A stretch of 64,000 nt of DNA, taken from Pseudomonas putida. Lineage in GTDB: Bacteria > Pseudomonadota > Gammaproteobacteria > Pseudomonadales > Pseudomonadaceae. The stretch lies in assembly GCF_028682635.1 (NCBI RefSeq), contig NZ_JANHLK010000023.1:37540-101539 (forward strand), read 5' to 3'. The notes under the pieces are model-generated. The model searched no databases, had not been told where the DNA came from, and saw only the letters and a list, made by a program, of their open reading frames with translations. Both the position numbers and the translations under genes were made by a program. Shown here piece by piece: positions 18,909-27,764 of the stretch (positions are counted from its first letter, which is position 1; the number at the start of each line of letters is the position of its first letter).

Positions 18909-19083
18909 ATGCACCTCTTTTATTCTTTGTGGGCGGCTGGCTAGCCGAATGGGATTGAGTGTCGCCGCACGAGATTCATTTGTTAAGTTGTTTTTTTGGC
19001 TTGATTGATTGATAAAGCTCATTAAACCGCTGCTTCAATCTTGCCGCTTGAAGCTTGCAGCTTACAACTGGAGCAAAGCGACC

Positions 19084-19986
19084 ATGACCATCAAGCAGAT
19101 CCGCGCCTTCCTGGCCGTGGCCCAGAGCCTGAGTTTCGCGGTGGCCTGCGAGCGCCTGCACCTGTCGCAATCGGCCCTGAGCCTGACCATCAAGGCCCTG
19201 GAAGAAAGCCTGGGCGGGCGCCTGTTCACTCGCAACACACGTAATGTGGCGTTGACCGCCGAAGGCGAAGCCCTGGTGCCGCTGGCGCGCCGCCTGATCG
19301 CCGATTGGGACAATGCCGAGGATGATCTGCGCCAGCGTTTCACCCTGCAGCGCGGGCGCGTGACCCTGGCGGCCATGCCATCGTTCGCCGGCAACCTGCT
19401 GCCGCCGATCCTCAAGACCTTCCGCGCGCGGTATCCAAAAGTCAACGTCACGGTCAACGACGTGATCAACGAGCAAGTGCTGGAAATGGTCCGTGACCGC
19501 CAGGTGGAACTGGGCGTGGCGTTCGAGCCGACCCAGAGCTCGTCGCTGCAATTCACGCCGTTGTACATCGATCGCTTCGTGGCGGTGGTGCCCGCTGATT
19601 CGCCGTTGGTCGAACTGGAGGTAGTCGACTGGCCGACCTTGCTCAAGGAACCGTTCATCACCTTGCAGCGACCGTCGACGGTGCGAGTGATGCTGGAGGA
19701 ACACTTGCAGGCCCGGGGCATGAAGTTGCCGGTGGAGTTCGAAAGCCATCAACTGGCGACGGTGGGGCGGATGGTTGCCAGCGGGCTGGGCGTAAGCGCC
19801 GTTCCGGCACTGTGCGCCGGGCAGATGCGTGAACTGGGGGCGCGCTGCATCACCTTGCGTGATCCGGTGGTGGAGCGGGCGCTTGGGGTACTGACGTTGC
19901 CGGGCGGGGAGTTGTCGGCGGCGGCGCAGGCGTTGTTTGATGTGCTCAAAGAAGAAAACCTCGGCGAGCGAGTTTTCATGAGCTGA
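19084..19986 (+). CDS. dhcR: LysR-type regulator, DhcR-like, divergent from the CoA-transferase operon
   Basis: The 300-residue product has an N-terminal LysR winged helix (MTIKQIRAFLAVAQSLSF, HLSQSALSLTIKALEE, residues 1-60) and a C-terminal effector domain (from about 90, ending GVLTLPGGELS). It is divergent from dhcA with a 175-base shared control region, so it most likely regulates that operon, as DhcR does in carnitine breakdown. ATG 19084 aligns with the family start. The effector would be a pathway intermediate. Confidence 0.82.
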   Translation: MTIKQIRAFLAVAQSLSFAVACERLHLSQSALSLTIKALEESLGGRLFTRNTRNVALTAEGEALVPLARRLIADWDNAEDDLRQRFTLQRGRVTLAAMPSFAGNLLPPILKTFRARYPKVNVTVNDVINEQVLEMVRDRQVELGVAFEPTQSSSLQFTPLYIDRFVAVVPADSPLVELEVVDWPTLLKEPFITLQRPSTVRVMLEEHLQARGMKLPVEFESHQLATVGRMVASGLGVSAVPALCAGQMRELGARCITLRDPVVERALGVLTLPGGELSAAAQALFDVLKEENLGERVFMS

Positions 19987-20000
19987 TCTCAAGTCCCCCC

Positions 20001-20090
20001 TGTGGGAGCCAGCCTGCTGGCGATGGCGGTGTATCAGGCGCGGGAGATGTTGAATGTGTCGGCCTCATCGCCAGCAGGCTGGCTCCCACA
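20001..20090. repeat. REPIN (GGGAGCCAGCCTGCTGGCGATG family)
   Basis: Inverted pair TGTGGGAGCCAGCCTGCTGG ... CCAGCAGGCTGGCTCCCACA, 90 bases in total, between convergent genes. Confidence 0.92.
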
Positions 20091-20106
20091 GAGGGATTGG
20101 GTTGTG

Positions 20107-20949
20107 TCAGGTGTTCAGGCGCTGTGCCAATAATGGCAATAGCTGTTCGCAGGACATTTCTATCTTCAAATCCAGGATTTCATCCGCCCGGGTCTTGCCC
20201 AGGTTGATCGCCAGCAGCGGCTTGCCCTGATCCACCACCGCCCGGCACAGGCGAAACGCCGAGTACGCCATCAACGACGAGCCGACCACCAGCAACCCGG
20301 CCGCCTTTTCCACCGTGGCCATCGCTTTCGCCGCGGTGGCTTGTGCGACGTTCTCACCAAAGAACACCACGTCCGGTTTCATCCTCTCACCCGCGCAATG
20401 CGGGCAACGCGGGACCTGGAAGCGTGCTTCGAAGGCTGCATCCAGCAGGGTATCGCCGTCCGGGGCCTGCACCGCGTCGACGCCGGCCAAATATGGGTTT
20501 TGCGTTTCCATCAATTGCTGGATCGAATCGCGCTCACTGCGTTTTCCGCAGTCCAGGCACAGCACCCGGTGCAGGCTGCCATGCAGTTCGATCACGTCAT
20601 GACTGCCGGCCTGGTCGTGCAGGGTATCGACGTTCTGGGTGATCAAGCCGCTGATCCACCGGGTGCTCTGCAAGCGGGCGAGGGTGTCGTGGGCCACGTT
20701 CGGTTGTGCCTGACGCACCCGCGGCCAGCCCAGCATCGCTCGCGCCCAGTAACGCCGCCGGGATTCGGGCGCCGAGAGAAATTCCTGGTACATCATCGGC
20801 TGGCGGCCGCGCCGCACGCCCTGGTTGTCGCGATAGTCGGGAATGCCCGACGGCGTGCTGATGCCGGCGCCGGTCAGGACCGCGAACGGCTCGTCGGCCA
20901 TCAGGTGCTGGAGGCGATCGAGTTGTTCGTGGATCTGGTGGTCGAGCAT
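20107..20949 (-). CDS. NAD-dependent protein deacylase, SIR2 family
   Basis: The 280-residue sirtuin has the NAD motif LTGAGISTPSGIPDYRD (about residues 27-43), TQNVDTLHDQAG, the catalytic His in ELHGSLH and four zinc Cys in CLDCGKR and CPHCAG, then KPDVVFFGE and a GSSL motif. It removes acyl groups from protein lysines using NAD. ATG at 20949 is used because the frame beyond it reads through a REPIN. The LMAYSAF region after GSSL is typical of the bacterial class II branch. Confidence 0.9.
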   Translation of the reverse strand: MLDHQIHEQLDRLQHLMADEPFAVLTGAGISTPSGIPDYRDNQGVRRGRQPMMYQEFLSAPESRRRYWARAMLGWPRVRQAQPNVAHDTLARLQSTRWISGLITQNVDTLHDQAGSHDVIELHGSLHRVLCLDCGKRSERDSIQQLMETQNPYLAGVDAVQAPDGDTLLDAAFEARFQVPRCPHCAGERMKPDVVFFGENVAQATAAKAMATVEKAAGLLVVGSSLMAYSAFRLCRAVVDQGKPLLAINLGKTRADEILDLKIEMSCEQLLPLLAQRLNT

Positions 20950-20981
20950 CTTCAACACTCCGGGGGCCACGGACGAACGCA

Positions 20982-21066
20982 TGTAGGAGCTGCCGCAGGC
21001 TGCGATCTTTTGATCTTGCTTTTTAACATCAAAATCAAAAGATCGCAGCCTGCGGCAGCTCCTACA
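20982..21066. repeat. REPIN (GGAGCTGCCGCAGGCTGCGATC family)
   Basis: Inverted repeat of about 38 bases per arm around TTTTTAACATC, between the sirtuin and methyltransferase genes, both on the minus strand. Confidence 0.92.
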
Positions 21067-21079
21067 GGGTGCGGGCGGG

Positions 21080-22126
21080 TTACTTGCGTGCTTCAAGGAT
21101 CAGGTTGAACGGCGTTTCCGTGGCCCGGCGGAAACTCGAGAACCCGGCCTCGCTGAACACCTTGCGCAATCGCGCCTCGCCTGCCTGGGCGCCGAGGCCG
21201 AGGCCGACTTCCTGGGACAGCGAGTTGGGCGTGCAGATGAAGGTCGAGGCGGCGTAGAACAGCCGGCCGACCGGGGTGATGTTGTCGTCCAGCGAGTCGT
21301 TGGCGAAAGGTTCCACCAGCAATACCGTGCCGTCCGGCTTCAACGACTCGTAGGCGTGTTTGGCCGCGCCCACCGGGTCGCCCATGTCGTGCAGGCAGTC
21401 GAAATAGCAGACCAGGTCATAGTCGTCGCCGGGGTAGTTCTTGGCCGTGCCCTGGAAGAACTGCGCGCGGCTGGACACGCCACCTTCTTCGGCGCGCTGG
21501 GTGGCGACCGTGACGGACGGCGCGTGGTAGTCGAAGCCGACGAACCGCGAGTTCGGGTACGCCTGGGCCATGATCACCGTCGACGCGCCATGGCCGCAGC
21601 CGATGTCGGCGACCTTGGCGCCTTCCTCCAGCTTGGCCACCACGCCGTCCAGGGCCGGCAACCATTCGGCGATCAGGTGCGCCTTGTAGCCGGGCCGGAA
21701 GAAGCGTTCGGTGCCGCTGAACATGCACGGATGGTGATCGCCCCACGCCAGGGCGCCGTCGCCGCGCATGGCCTTGACCAGTTTGTCCTTGTCATGGAAA
21801 AACGATGCAACCACACCGATGCCACCGGCGATGTAGACCGGAGAGTCTTCGATGGCCAGCGCCAGGGCTTGCTCTTCGGGCAGGCGGAACTGGCCGTCGC
21901 GGTGTTCCATGTAGCCGGAGGCGGCGTGGGCGCTCAGCCATTCGCGCACCAGGCGGGGGTTGCAGCCGGTCTTGTCGGCGAGCGCTTGGGGGCTGATCGG
22001 CTGGCTGTCGGCCATGGCCCGGTACAGGCCGAGTTCTTCGCCGAGGATGACGTTGGCCAGCATCGCCGCGCCGCCCATGTCGCCCACCAGTTTGCCCATG
22101 AAATCGTTGAGTCTGGCCTCGTCCAT
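21080..22126 (-). CDS. SAM-dependent class I methyltransferase with N-terminal winged helix
   Basis: The 348-residue product has an N-terminal helical/winged-helix dimer domain (LADKTGCNPRLVREWLSAHAASGYM) and a Rossmann methyltransferase domain with the SAM motif VADIGCGHGAS near residue 173 and DLVCYFDCLHDMGDP. ATG 22126 lies behind an AAAGGAGCA ribosome site. The layout is like small-molecule O-methyltransferases, but the substrate cannot be told. It is transcribed alone, away from the acetamidase-like gene. Confidence 0.8.
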   Translation of the reverse strand: MDEARLNDFMGKLVGDMGGAAMLANVILGEELGLYRAMADSQPISPQALADKTGCNPRLVREWLSAHAASGYMEHRDGQFRLPEEQALALAIEDSPVYIAGGIGVVASFFHDKDKLVKAMRGDGALAWGDHHPCMFSGTERFFRPGYKAHLIAEWLPALDGVVAKLEEGAKVADIGCGHGASTVIMAQAYPNSRFVGFDYHAPSVTVATQRAEEGGVSSRAQFFQGTAKNYPGDDYDLVCYFDCLHDMGDPVGAAKHAYESLKPDGTVLLVEPFANDSLDDNITPVGRLFYAASTFICTPNSLSQEVGLGLGAQAGEARLRKVFSEAGFSSFRRATETPFNLILEARK

Positions 22127-22293
22127 CACGTGTGCTCCTTTGCAAGGATCACGGTCCGGAGGCTTTGTCTGTCCGGGCGGTGGTCGTGGGAATGAACAGG
22201 ACGCTGAGCAGCTCCTGTGTGCATTAAGTTTAGTTTGCATACCGTGCAGAGTGGCCTGGAGCGACGAAAGTCCCCTGACCGATACCGACCCCC

Positions 22294-22383
22294 TGTGGGA
22301 GCGGGCTTGCTCGCGATAGCGGTGTGTCAGTCTACAAATAGGCTGGATCTGCCGGCCTCTTCGCTGGCAAGCCAGCTCCTACA
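22294..22383. repeat. Hybrid REPIN of two different REP families
   Basis: The left arm TGTGGGAGCGGGCTTGCTCGCG belongs to the GGGCTTGCTCGCG family and the right arm CTTCGCTGGCAAGCCAGCTCCTACA to the family of the 1982-3409 array. The arms do not match each other fully, unlike normal REPINs. Confidence 0.8.
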
Positions 22384-22410
22384 GGGGTATTGGTCAGCAG
22401 TGCCTGTGTG

Positions 22411-22508
22411 TGTATCCCACTGTATCTAACTGGCCCCTCGATACAGTCCCGCTCTATTGCTGGTTATTGCCGAACACAGACCAGATACAAACCTGCGCTG
22501 AACTGTGA
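22411..22508 (+). promoter_or_regulatory. Composite TGTATC/GATACA control site before the acetamidase-like gene
   Basis: TGTATC at 22411 and 22421 (10-base step), GATACA at 22440 (29 bases from the first), a further GATACA at 22484 and the block AACTGTGA at 22501. The same spacing occurs at 23894 and 27765/27833. It lies 35-130 bases before the ATG at 22543. A 10-base direct repeat is typical of OmpR-type response regulator sites, and such a regulator is encoded at 26954-27694. Confidence 0.7.
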
Positions 22509-22542
22509 GGACTATTCGCGCCTGACACCGTAGAGGATCACC

Positions 22543-23877
22543 ATGACAACGCTTGTGCCTCAACCCACTCTCAACGCCACGCCGGTCAATCGCCTGCGGG
22601 TCGATCGCTACACCAACGGCATCATCGGCCCGAGCCAGCCGATGCTCGGCCCGCTGGCCGACGGCGGCACGCTGATCACCGGGACGCCGCCAGGTTGCTG
22701 GGGGCCGATGATCACGCCAGCTTTCGAGGGCGGCCATGAAGTGACGCAGCCGGTGGCCATCGCCGGGGCGCAGATCGGCGATGCCGTGGCGATCACCATC
22801 AAAAGCATGCGGGTCACGTCGCTGGCCACTTCGTCCGGGGTCATGAGCTTCGTCGAGGGGCGCTACAACGGCGATCCGTTCGTCGCCAAATTCTGCTCCA
22901 AGTGCGGCACCGAGCATCCGGCCAGCCATGTCGAAGGCATTGGCGAGGACGCGATCCGCTGTAACCACTGCGGCGCCGAGGTCAGCGCCTTTCGCTTCAG
23001 CCACGGCTATGTGATTGTGTTCGACGCGCAGAATCAGGTCAGCCTGACGGTCAACCAGGACATCGCCAATCAACTGGCCGGCAAGGCCTCCGAGATGTCG
23101 GCGCTGCCGGAGTTCGCCGCGCAGCATTCGATCCTGTCCCTGGCCCGCGCCGACATCCCCGGCGTCGCCGCGCACATGCGCCCGTTCCTCGGCAACATCG
23201 GCACCCTGCCGTCCCGGGATATTCCCGACTCGCACAACTGCGCCGACTTCGGCCAGTACCTGATCAACGCCCCGCACCGTTTCGGCATGAGCCGCGAGGA
23301 GTTGCACGCGGCCAAGACCGACGGCCACATGGACACCAATTCGATCCGCGAAGGCTGTGTGCTGATCTGCCCGGTGAAAGTGCCGGGGGCCGGGGTGTAC
23401 ATGGGTGACATGCATGCGCAGCAAGGCAACGGCGAGATCGCCGGCCACGCCACCGATTGCTCCGGGGAAACCGAGGTGGTGGTGCAAGTGGTGAAAAACC
23501 TGACGCTGGAAGGGCCGATCCTCCTGCAAAACCTCGATGACCTGCCACCGATGGCGCGGCCGATGAATGCCGGGCAGCGCGCGAAAGTCCGTGAGCTGGG
23601 CGAGCGTTGGGGGCAACACGAGATCGAACAGAGCGGCCCGATCACCTTCATCGGCAGCGGCGAGAACCTCAACCTGGCGGTGGAGAACGGCTTGACCCGC
23701 GCCGCCGCGGTCACCGGCCTGCCCTATGACGGAGTGCTCAATCGCGCCACCATCACCGGCTCCATCGACATCAGTCGCCTGCCCGGTACCGTGCGCGTGA
23801 CCTTCCTGTGCCCGATGGACGTGCTCGACTCCATGGGCATCGGTGATCTGGTGCGCGAGAAATACGACCTGGCGTAA
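22543..23877 (+). CDS. Acetamidase/formamidase-family protein with inserted zinc ribbon
   Basis: The 444-residue product follows the FmdA/AmdA pattern: PMLGPLADGGTLITGTPPGCWGPMITPAFEGGHEV early, VPGAGVYMGDMHAQQGNGEIAGHATDCSGE with the metal-binding region near residues 285-315, and a C-terminal DVLDSMG. A four-Cys ribbon (C118-x2-C121, C140-x2-C143) is inserted near residues 115-150, which I do not know from classical formamidases. Members hydrolyse short amides to ammonia and an acid. It is preceded by the shared TGTATC/GATACA site and followed by the DUF692 gene, so it probably belongs to that regulon. The real substrate is unknown. Confidence 0.78.
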   Translation: MTTLVPQPTLNATPVNRLRVDRYTNGIIGPSQPMLGPLADGGTLITGTPPGCWGPMITPAFEGGHEVTQPVAIAGAQIGDAVAITIKSMRVTSLATSSGVMSFVEGRYNGDPFVAKFCSKCGTEHPASHVEGIGEDAIRCNHCGAEVSAFRFSHGYVIVFDAQNQVSLTVNQDIANQLAGKASEMSALPEFAAQHSILSLARADIPGVAAHMRPFLGNIGTLPSRDIPDSHNCADFGQYLINAPHRFGMSREELHAAKTDGHMDTNSIREGCVLICPVKVPGAGVYMGDMHAQQGNGEIAGHATDCSGETEVVVQVVKNLTLEGPILLQNLDDLPPMARPMNAGQRAKVRELGERWGQHEIEQSGPITFIGSGENLNLAVENGLTRAAAVTGLPYDGVLNRATITGSIDISRLPGTVRVTFLCPMDVLDSMGIGDLVREKYDLA

Positions 23878-23893
23878 AGCCGGGCAGCGGGTC

Positions 23894-23990
23894 TGTATCA
23901 GAGTGTATACAGACCCACTGCCGATACACGCTTTGCGGTTTTCTGTCAGCACGCCACACAGACCCGATACATCCCTTCGATTAACTGTGA
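23894..23990 (+). promoter_or_regulatory. Composite TGTATC/GATACA control site before the DUF692 operon
   Basis: TGTATC at 23894, TGTATA at 23904, GATACA at 23923 and again at 23966, and AACTGTGA at 23983. The offsets 0, 10 and 29 equal those of the site at 22411; GATACA to AACTGTGA is 17 bases in both. The sequence around is otherwise different, so this is conservation of a site and not a duplicated segment. Confidence 0.7.
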
Positions 23991-24020
23991 TGACGTTCTG
24001 ACAACCTTGGAATCGACATC

Positions 24021-24860
24021 ATGCATACCTCCATCACATCAACCAGGGCCAGCGCCGGGCTCGGCCTGCGTCGCGGCTTGATCAAGGACCTGCTGGCCGC
24101 CCCGGCCGGCCATTTCGACTTTCTCGAAGTCGCACCGGAGAACTGGATCGGCATCGGCGGCGCCCACGGCGCGGCGCTGCGGACCCTGGCCGAGCGCTAT
24201 CCGTTGTCCTGTCATGGCTTGTCCCTGTCCCTGGGCGGCCCCTCGCCACTGGACGTCGAATTCCTGCGGGAGGTGCGGGTCTTCCTCGATCACCACCAGG
24301 TGCCCCTGTACAGCGAGCACCTCAGTTACTGCAGCGATGACGGCCACCTGTATGACCTGTTGCCATTGCCCTTCACCGAAGAAGCAGTGCATCACGTCGC
24401 CGCGCGCATCCGCCAGGCCCAGGACATTCTCGGCCGTCGCCTGGCGGTGGAAAACGTCTCTTACTACGCCGCCCCGCAGCAGGACATGGACGAGGTGACG
24501 TTCACCAACGCCGTGCTGCGCGAAGCCGATTGCGACCTGTTGCTGGACGTCAACAACGTGTACGTCAACTCGATCAACCACGGGTTCGATCCGCGTACCT
24601 TCCTGGCCGGGATCGACGCGAACCGGGTGGTGGCCATGCACATCGCCGGGCACTTCGATGAGTCCGATACCCTGAAAATCGACACCCATGGCGCCTCGGT
24701 CAAACCCGCGGTTTGGTCGCTGCTGGCCGACGCCTACGGCCGATTCGGCGCGCAACCGACCTTGCTGGAAAGGGATTTCAACTTTCCGGCGTTTTCCGAG
24801 CTGGTTGTCGAGTTGCAGACCATTCGCCGCTTGCAAACCGAGGAGGTGAACCGTGGCTAA
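24021..24860 (+). CDS. bufB: DUF692 multinuclear iron oxidative enzyme (MNIO, BufB-type)
   Basis: The 279-residue TIM-barrel product has the DUF692 set of metal ligands: the early DFLEVAPENWIG, CHGLSLSLGG, YSEHLSYC, VENVSYY, LLLDVNNVYVN, VAMHIAGH and a late LERDFN. Enzymes of this group (MbnB, TglH, ChrH, BufB) use an iron cluster to modify Cys residues of ribosomal peptides. Its stop overlaps the next gene, a DUF2063 protein, by 8 bases, as in bufferin operons. No DUF2282-type precursor gene is next to it, so the substrate is open. Confidence 0.85.
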   Translation: MHTSITSTRASAGLGLRRGLIKDLLAAPAGHFDFLEVAPENWIGIGGAHGAALRTLAERYPLSCHGLSLSLGGPSPLDVEFLREVRVFLDHHQVPLYSEHLSYCSDDGHLYDLLPLPFTEEAVHHVAARIRQAQDILGRRLAVENVSYYAAPQQDMDEVTFTNAVLREADCDLLLDVNNVYVNSINHGFDPRTFLAGIDANRVVAMHIAGHFDESDTLKIDTHGASVKPAVWSLLADAYGRFGAQPTLLERDFNFPAFSELVVELQTIRRLQTEEVNRG

Positions 24861-25602
24861 GCGCACGCTGCACGACCAGCAAAACAGCATGGGCCTGTAC
24901 TTGCGCGATCCCGAGCGCTACGCGCCGCCGGCGGAAATGGACCCGGCGCGGGCCGAGGTATATCGCGACCTGGTGTTCGCCAACCTGTCGTCGTTGATCA
25001 GCGGCACCTTTCCGGTACTGGTGAAGATTCTCGGGGATGAGCACTGGCGGATATTGGTGCGAATCTTCCTTCGCGACTACCGCGCCCATACTCCGAAATT
25101 CGGTGAAATCGCCGAGGAGTTTCTCGAGTTTCTGGCTTCCGAGCCTGAGGCGTTGATCGATGGGCCCTGGCCGCCGTTCATGGTCGAGCTGGCGCATTAC
25201 GAATGGGTGGAAATGGCCCTGCAACAATCCGAGGCCGAGCCTTTGTCCGGCGGCGATGCCGATGGCTTGCTGGATCGACCTTTACAGGTTTCGCCATTGG
25301 CCTGGCCCTTGGCGTATGCCTGGCCAGTGCAACTGGTCGGGCCGGATTATCAGCCTGATACACCGCCGGATCAGCCGACGCTGTTGCTGGTGCGCCGGGA
25401 CCTGGATTTCAGCGTGAAGTTTTCCGAGTTGAGCCCGTTGGCGTTTCGTTTGTTGCAGCGCATCGAGGAATTTCCCGGGCAGACCGGACGTGCACATCTG
25501 CAGGGGTTGGCGGCGGAGGCGGGGATGACGGAGTCTGTGGAGTTTATTGAAAGCGGTCTGGGGTTGTTGCGGCAGATGCAGGAGGAGGGCGTCATTGCTT
25601 GA
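24853..25602 (+). CDS. bufC: DUF2063-type partner protein (BufC-like)
   Basis: The 249-residue product starts at GTG 24853 inside the end of the DUF692 gene, so it is translationally coupled. It has a DUF2063-like N-terminal helical domain (LRDPERYAPPAEMDPARAEVYRDL, then PVLVKILGDEHWR, AHTPKFGEIAEEFLEFL) and a second domain ending in a helix-turn-helix-like part (residues about 190-249). In known MNIO systems this partner helps the enzyme recognise its peptide. ELAHYEWVEMAL fits the family. Confidence 0.83.
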   Translation: MAKRTLHDQQNSMGLYLRDPERYAPPAEMDPARAEVYRDLVFANLSSLISGTFPVLVKILGDEHWRILVRIFLRDYRAHTPKFGEIAEEFLEFLASEPEALIDGPWPPFMVELAHYEWVEMALQQSEAEPLSGGDADGLLDRPLQVSPLAWPLAYAWPVQLVGPDYQPDTPPDQPTLLLVRRDLDFSVKFSELSPLAFRLLQRIEEFPGQTGRAHLQGLAAEAGMTESVEFIESGLGLLRQMQEEGVIA

Positions 25603-25646
25603 ACGAACATGGATCGTTCCCACATGCGTGGGAACGATCAACAGTA

Positions 25647-26957
25647 TCACCCGCGCAATTTCAGCTCCGCACACAACCCACCACCCTCACGATTGCTCAA
25701 TGTCAACGATCCCCCGATCGCCAACGCCAGCTGCTGCGCAATCGCCAGTCCCAACCCGGTGCCACCCGTGCTGCGGTTACGCGAATTTTCCACGCGGTAG
25801 AACGGTTGCATGACCTGGCTCAGTTCCGCTTCGGCAATCCCCGGGCCGCGGTCCATGACCTTCACCGACACGCTGCCATCGGTTTGCTTTTCCACCAGCA
25901 GTTCCGCTGCTCCGGCGAACTTGAGGGCGTTGTCCGTCAGGTTCACCAGCACTCGCCGCAAGGCGTGGGGGCGGGTGTCGATGACGGTGGTGCTTTTGCC
26001 GCTCAGCTGCACTTGCTTGCCCATGTCCTGATAATCGAACACCAGGCTGTCGAGGAACGAGTCCAGGTCGGTGCGCCGGCTTTCTTCAGTGGCGCCATGG
26101 ACGCTGCGGGCATACGCCACGCCTTCGCGCACCAGGTGTTCCATCTCGCCGAGGTCGTTCCACAGCTTGTCTTTCTCCACCGAGTCGTCCATGAATTCGG
26201 CGCGCAGTTTCATCCGCGTGATCGGCGTTTGCAGGTCATGGGAGATCGCCGCCAGCAGTTGCATGCGTTCCTTCAGGTAGGCGGCGATGCGCGCCTGCAT
26301 GGCGTTGAAGGCCTTGGCGGCGTGGGCCACTTCGGTCGGACCTTTTTCGTCCAGCAGCACCGGGTGGGTGTTGGGGTCGAGGCTGTCCACGGCTTCGGCG
26401 AGGCGTGTCAGGGGGCGGATGGCGATTCGCACGGCCAGCCAGGTGCAGGCAATCATCAGCGCCAGTTGCCCGAGCAGCATGAAGGGCAGCCAGGGCGACA
26501 GCGGCACCATCGAAGGCCGCACGTCGATGGTCAGCGGGCTACCGTCCGCCAGTTTCAGGTGCACCTGGAAGTGTTTCACCGGCCCTGGAATGTCGGTGAA
26601 GGTCATCGGGTAGTCCTTGCCGATGGAATTCTTGATCGAGGTCATGGCAATCGGTGCTTCGGGCATGTCCGTGTCCATGGAGGTACCGGGCGAGCCTTCA
26701 CTCAACAGATAGCGATAATTGCGCCGGTCCAGTTGTTGCAGCCAACTGGCGCGTTCTTCGGCCGGCAGGCGATCGAGGATGGCGATGGAGGTCGAGACGT
26801 CGGTTTCCAGGTTGCCGAGCATGGTGTTTTTCGAGATTTCATAGCGCTCGTAGTACTGCGCACCGAAGGACAGCGCCTGGGCGAGGATCAGGCCGACCAG
26901 GAAGATCAGCGACAGCCTTGACGCCAGGGTGCGGGGCCAGCGAAGCGTGCGGTTCAT
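25647..26957 (-). CDS. Sensor histidine kinase of a two-component system
   Basis: The 436-residue kinase has a first membrane segment (residues 12-32), a periplasmic domain of about 120 residues, a second segment (about 158-178), a HAMP region, the phosphoacceptor His in AAISHDLQTPITRMKLR, an N-box LVNLTDNALKFAG, and G boxes MDRGPGIAEAE and TGGTGLGLAIAQQ. The EnvZ/RstB-like shape suits an envelope signal. Its ATG at 26957 overlaps the response regulator stop by four bases, so the pair is one operon. The stimulus is unknown; bufferin neighbours point to copper or another metal stress. Confidence 0.9.
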   Translation of the reverse strand: MNRTLRWPRTLASRLSLIFLVGLILAQALSFGAQYYERYEISKNTMLGNLETDVSTSIAILDRLPAEERASWLQQLDRRNYRYLLSEGSPGTSMDTDMPEAPIAMTSIKNSIGKDYPMTFTDIPGPVKHFQVHLKLADGSPLTIDVRPSMVPLSPWLPFMLLGQLALMIACTWLAVRIAIRPLTRLAEAVDSLDPNTHPVLLDEKGPTEVAHAAKAFNAMQARIAAYLKERMQLLAAISHDLQTPITRMKLRAEFMDDSVEKDKLWNDLGEMEHLVREGVAYARSVHGATEESRRTDLDSFLDSLVFDYQDMGKQVQLSGKSTTVIDTRPHALRRVLVNLTDNALKFAGAAELLVEKQTDGSVSVKVMDRGPGIAEAELSQVMQPFYRVENSRNRSTGGTGLGLAIAQQLALAIGGSLTLSNREGGGLCAELKLRG

Positions 26958-27694
26958 GCTGGCGCACCGACGATTTCCACCGGCAGGGAAAACACATAGC
27001 CCTCGCTGCGCACGGTCTTGATATAGGCCGGTTCGCGAGCATCGTCCAGCAGGCGCTGGCGCAGGCGACTGACCAGCAGGTCGATGGAGCGATCGAACAG
27101 GTCGGCGTCGCGGCCCTGGGTCAGGTTGAGCAACTGGTCGCGATTGAGCACCCGCTGCGGGTGATCGAGGAACACCCGCAGCAACCGGTACTCGGCGCCG
27201 CTGAGGGCGACCATGGTGCCGTCGCCATCGAGCAGGTGTCGGGCGGAAGTGTCCAGGCGCCAACGACCGAAGGCCAGCAGGCGGCTGGATTCGGTCACCA
27301 CCAGGTTCGGTGGCAGCATGCGTGTGCGGCGCAGCACGGCGTTGATCCGGGCCAACAGTTCGCGGGCGGCGAAGGGCTTGACCAGGTAGTCGTCGGCACC
27401 CATTTCCAGGCCGATGATGCGGTCGGTTTCATCGTTGCGCGCGGTGAGCATCAATACCGGGGTGGCCTTGTGTTTGCCCGTGCGCAGCTCGCGGCAGAGC
27501 ATCAGGCCATCGTCGCCGGGCATCATGATGTCCAACACGATCAGGTCCACCGGCGTGGATTCGAGGAAGCTGCGCATCTGCCGGCCATCGGCCACGACTG
27601 TGGTGCGCAGGCCGTTTTTCTTCAGGTAGTTGCCCACCAACTCTCGTATCTCGCGGTCATCGTCAACGATGAGAATGTGATAGACGTGCTCCAT
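26954..27694 (-). CDS. OmpR-family response regulator
   Basis: The 246-residue regulator has a receiver domain (HILIVDDDREIR start, phosphorylated Asp in LIVLDIMMPGDDG, TARNDE, Lys in YLVKPF) and a C-terminal winged helix of the OmpR type (LSGAEYRLLRVFLDHPQRVLNRDQLL, then RQRLLDDAREPAYIKTVRSEGYVF). ATG 27694 is used because the protein family begins there. It is encoded with its kinase and divergent from the DUF2790 gene. Three nearby promoter regions carry a shared direct-repeat site, so this is the best candidate for the regulator. Confidence 0.9.
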   Translation of the reverse strand: MEHVYHILIVDDDREIRELVGNYLKKNGLRTTVVADGRQMRSFLESTPVDLIVLDIMMPGDDGLMLCRELRTGKHKATPVLMLTARNDETDRIIGLEMGADDYLVKPFAARELLARINAVLRRTRMLPPNLVVTESSRLLAFGRWRLDTSARHLLDGDGTMVALSGAEYRLLRVFLDHPQRVLNRDQLLNLTQGRDADLFDRSIDLLVSRLRQRLLDDAREPAYIKTVRSEGYVFSLPVEIVGAPA

Positions 27695-27764
27695 GGGATT
27701 TGCCTCTGTCAGTGGGGGATGTCGCACAGTCTATCGAGCCTTGGCCCGCTCGCCCGTCGCCCTT

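Noticed and set aside
22426..23952. 508-codon open frame on the minus strand over the acetamidase-like gene
   Set aside because: Composition of a GC-rich antisense shadow; the plus-strand gene has family motifs and a ribosome site.
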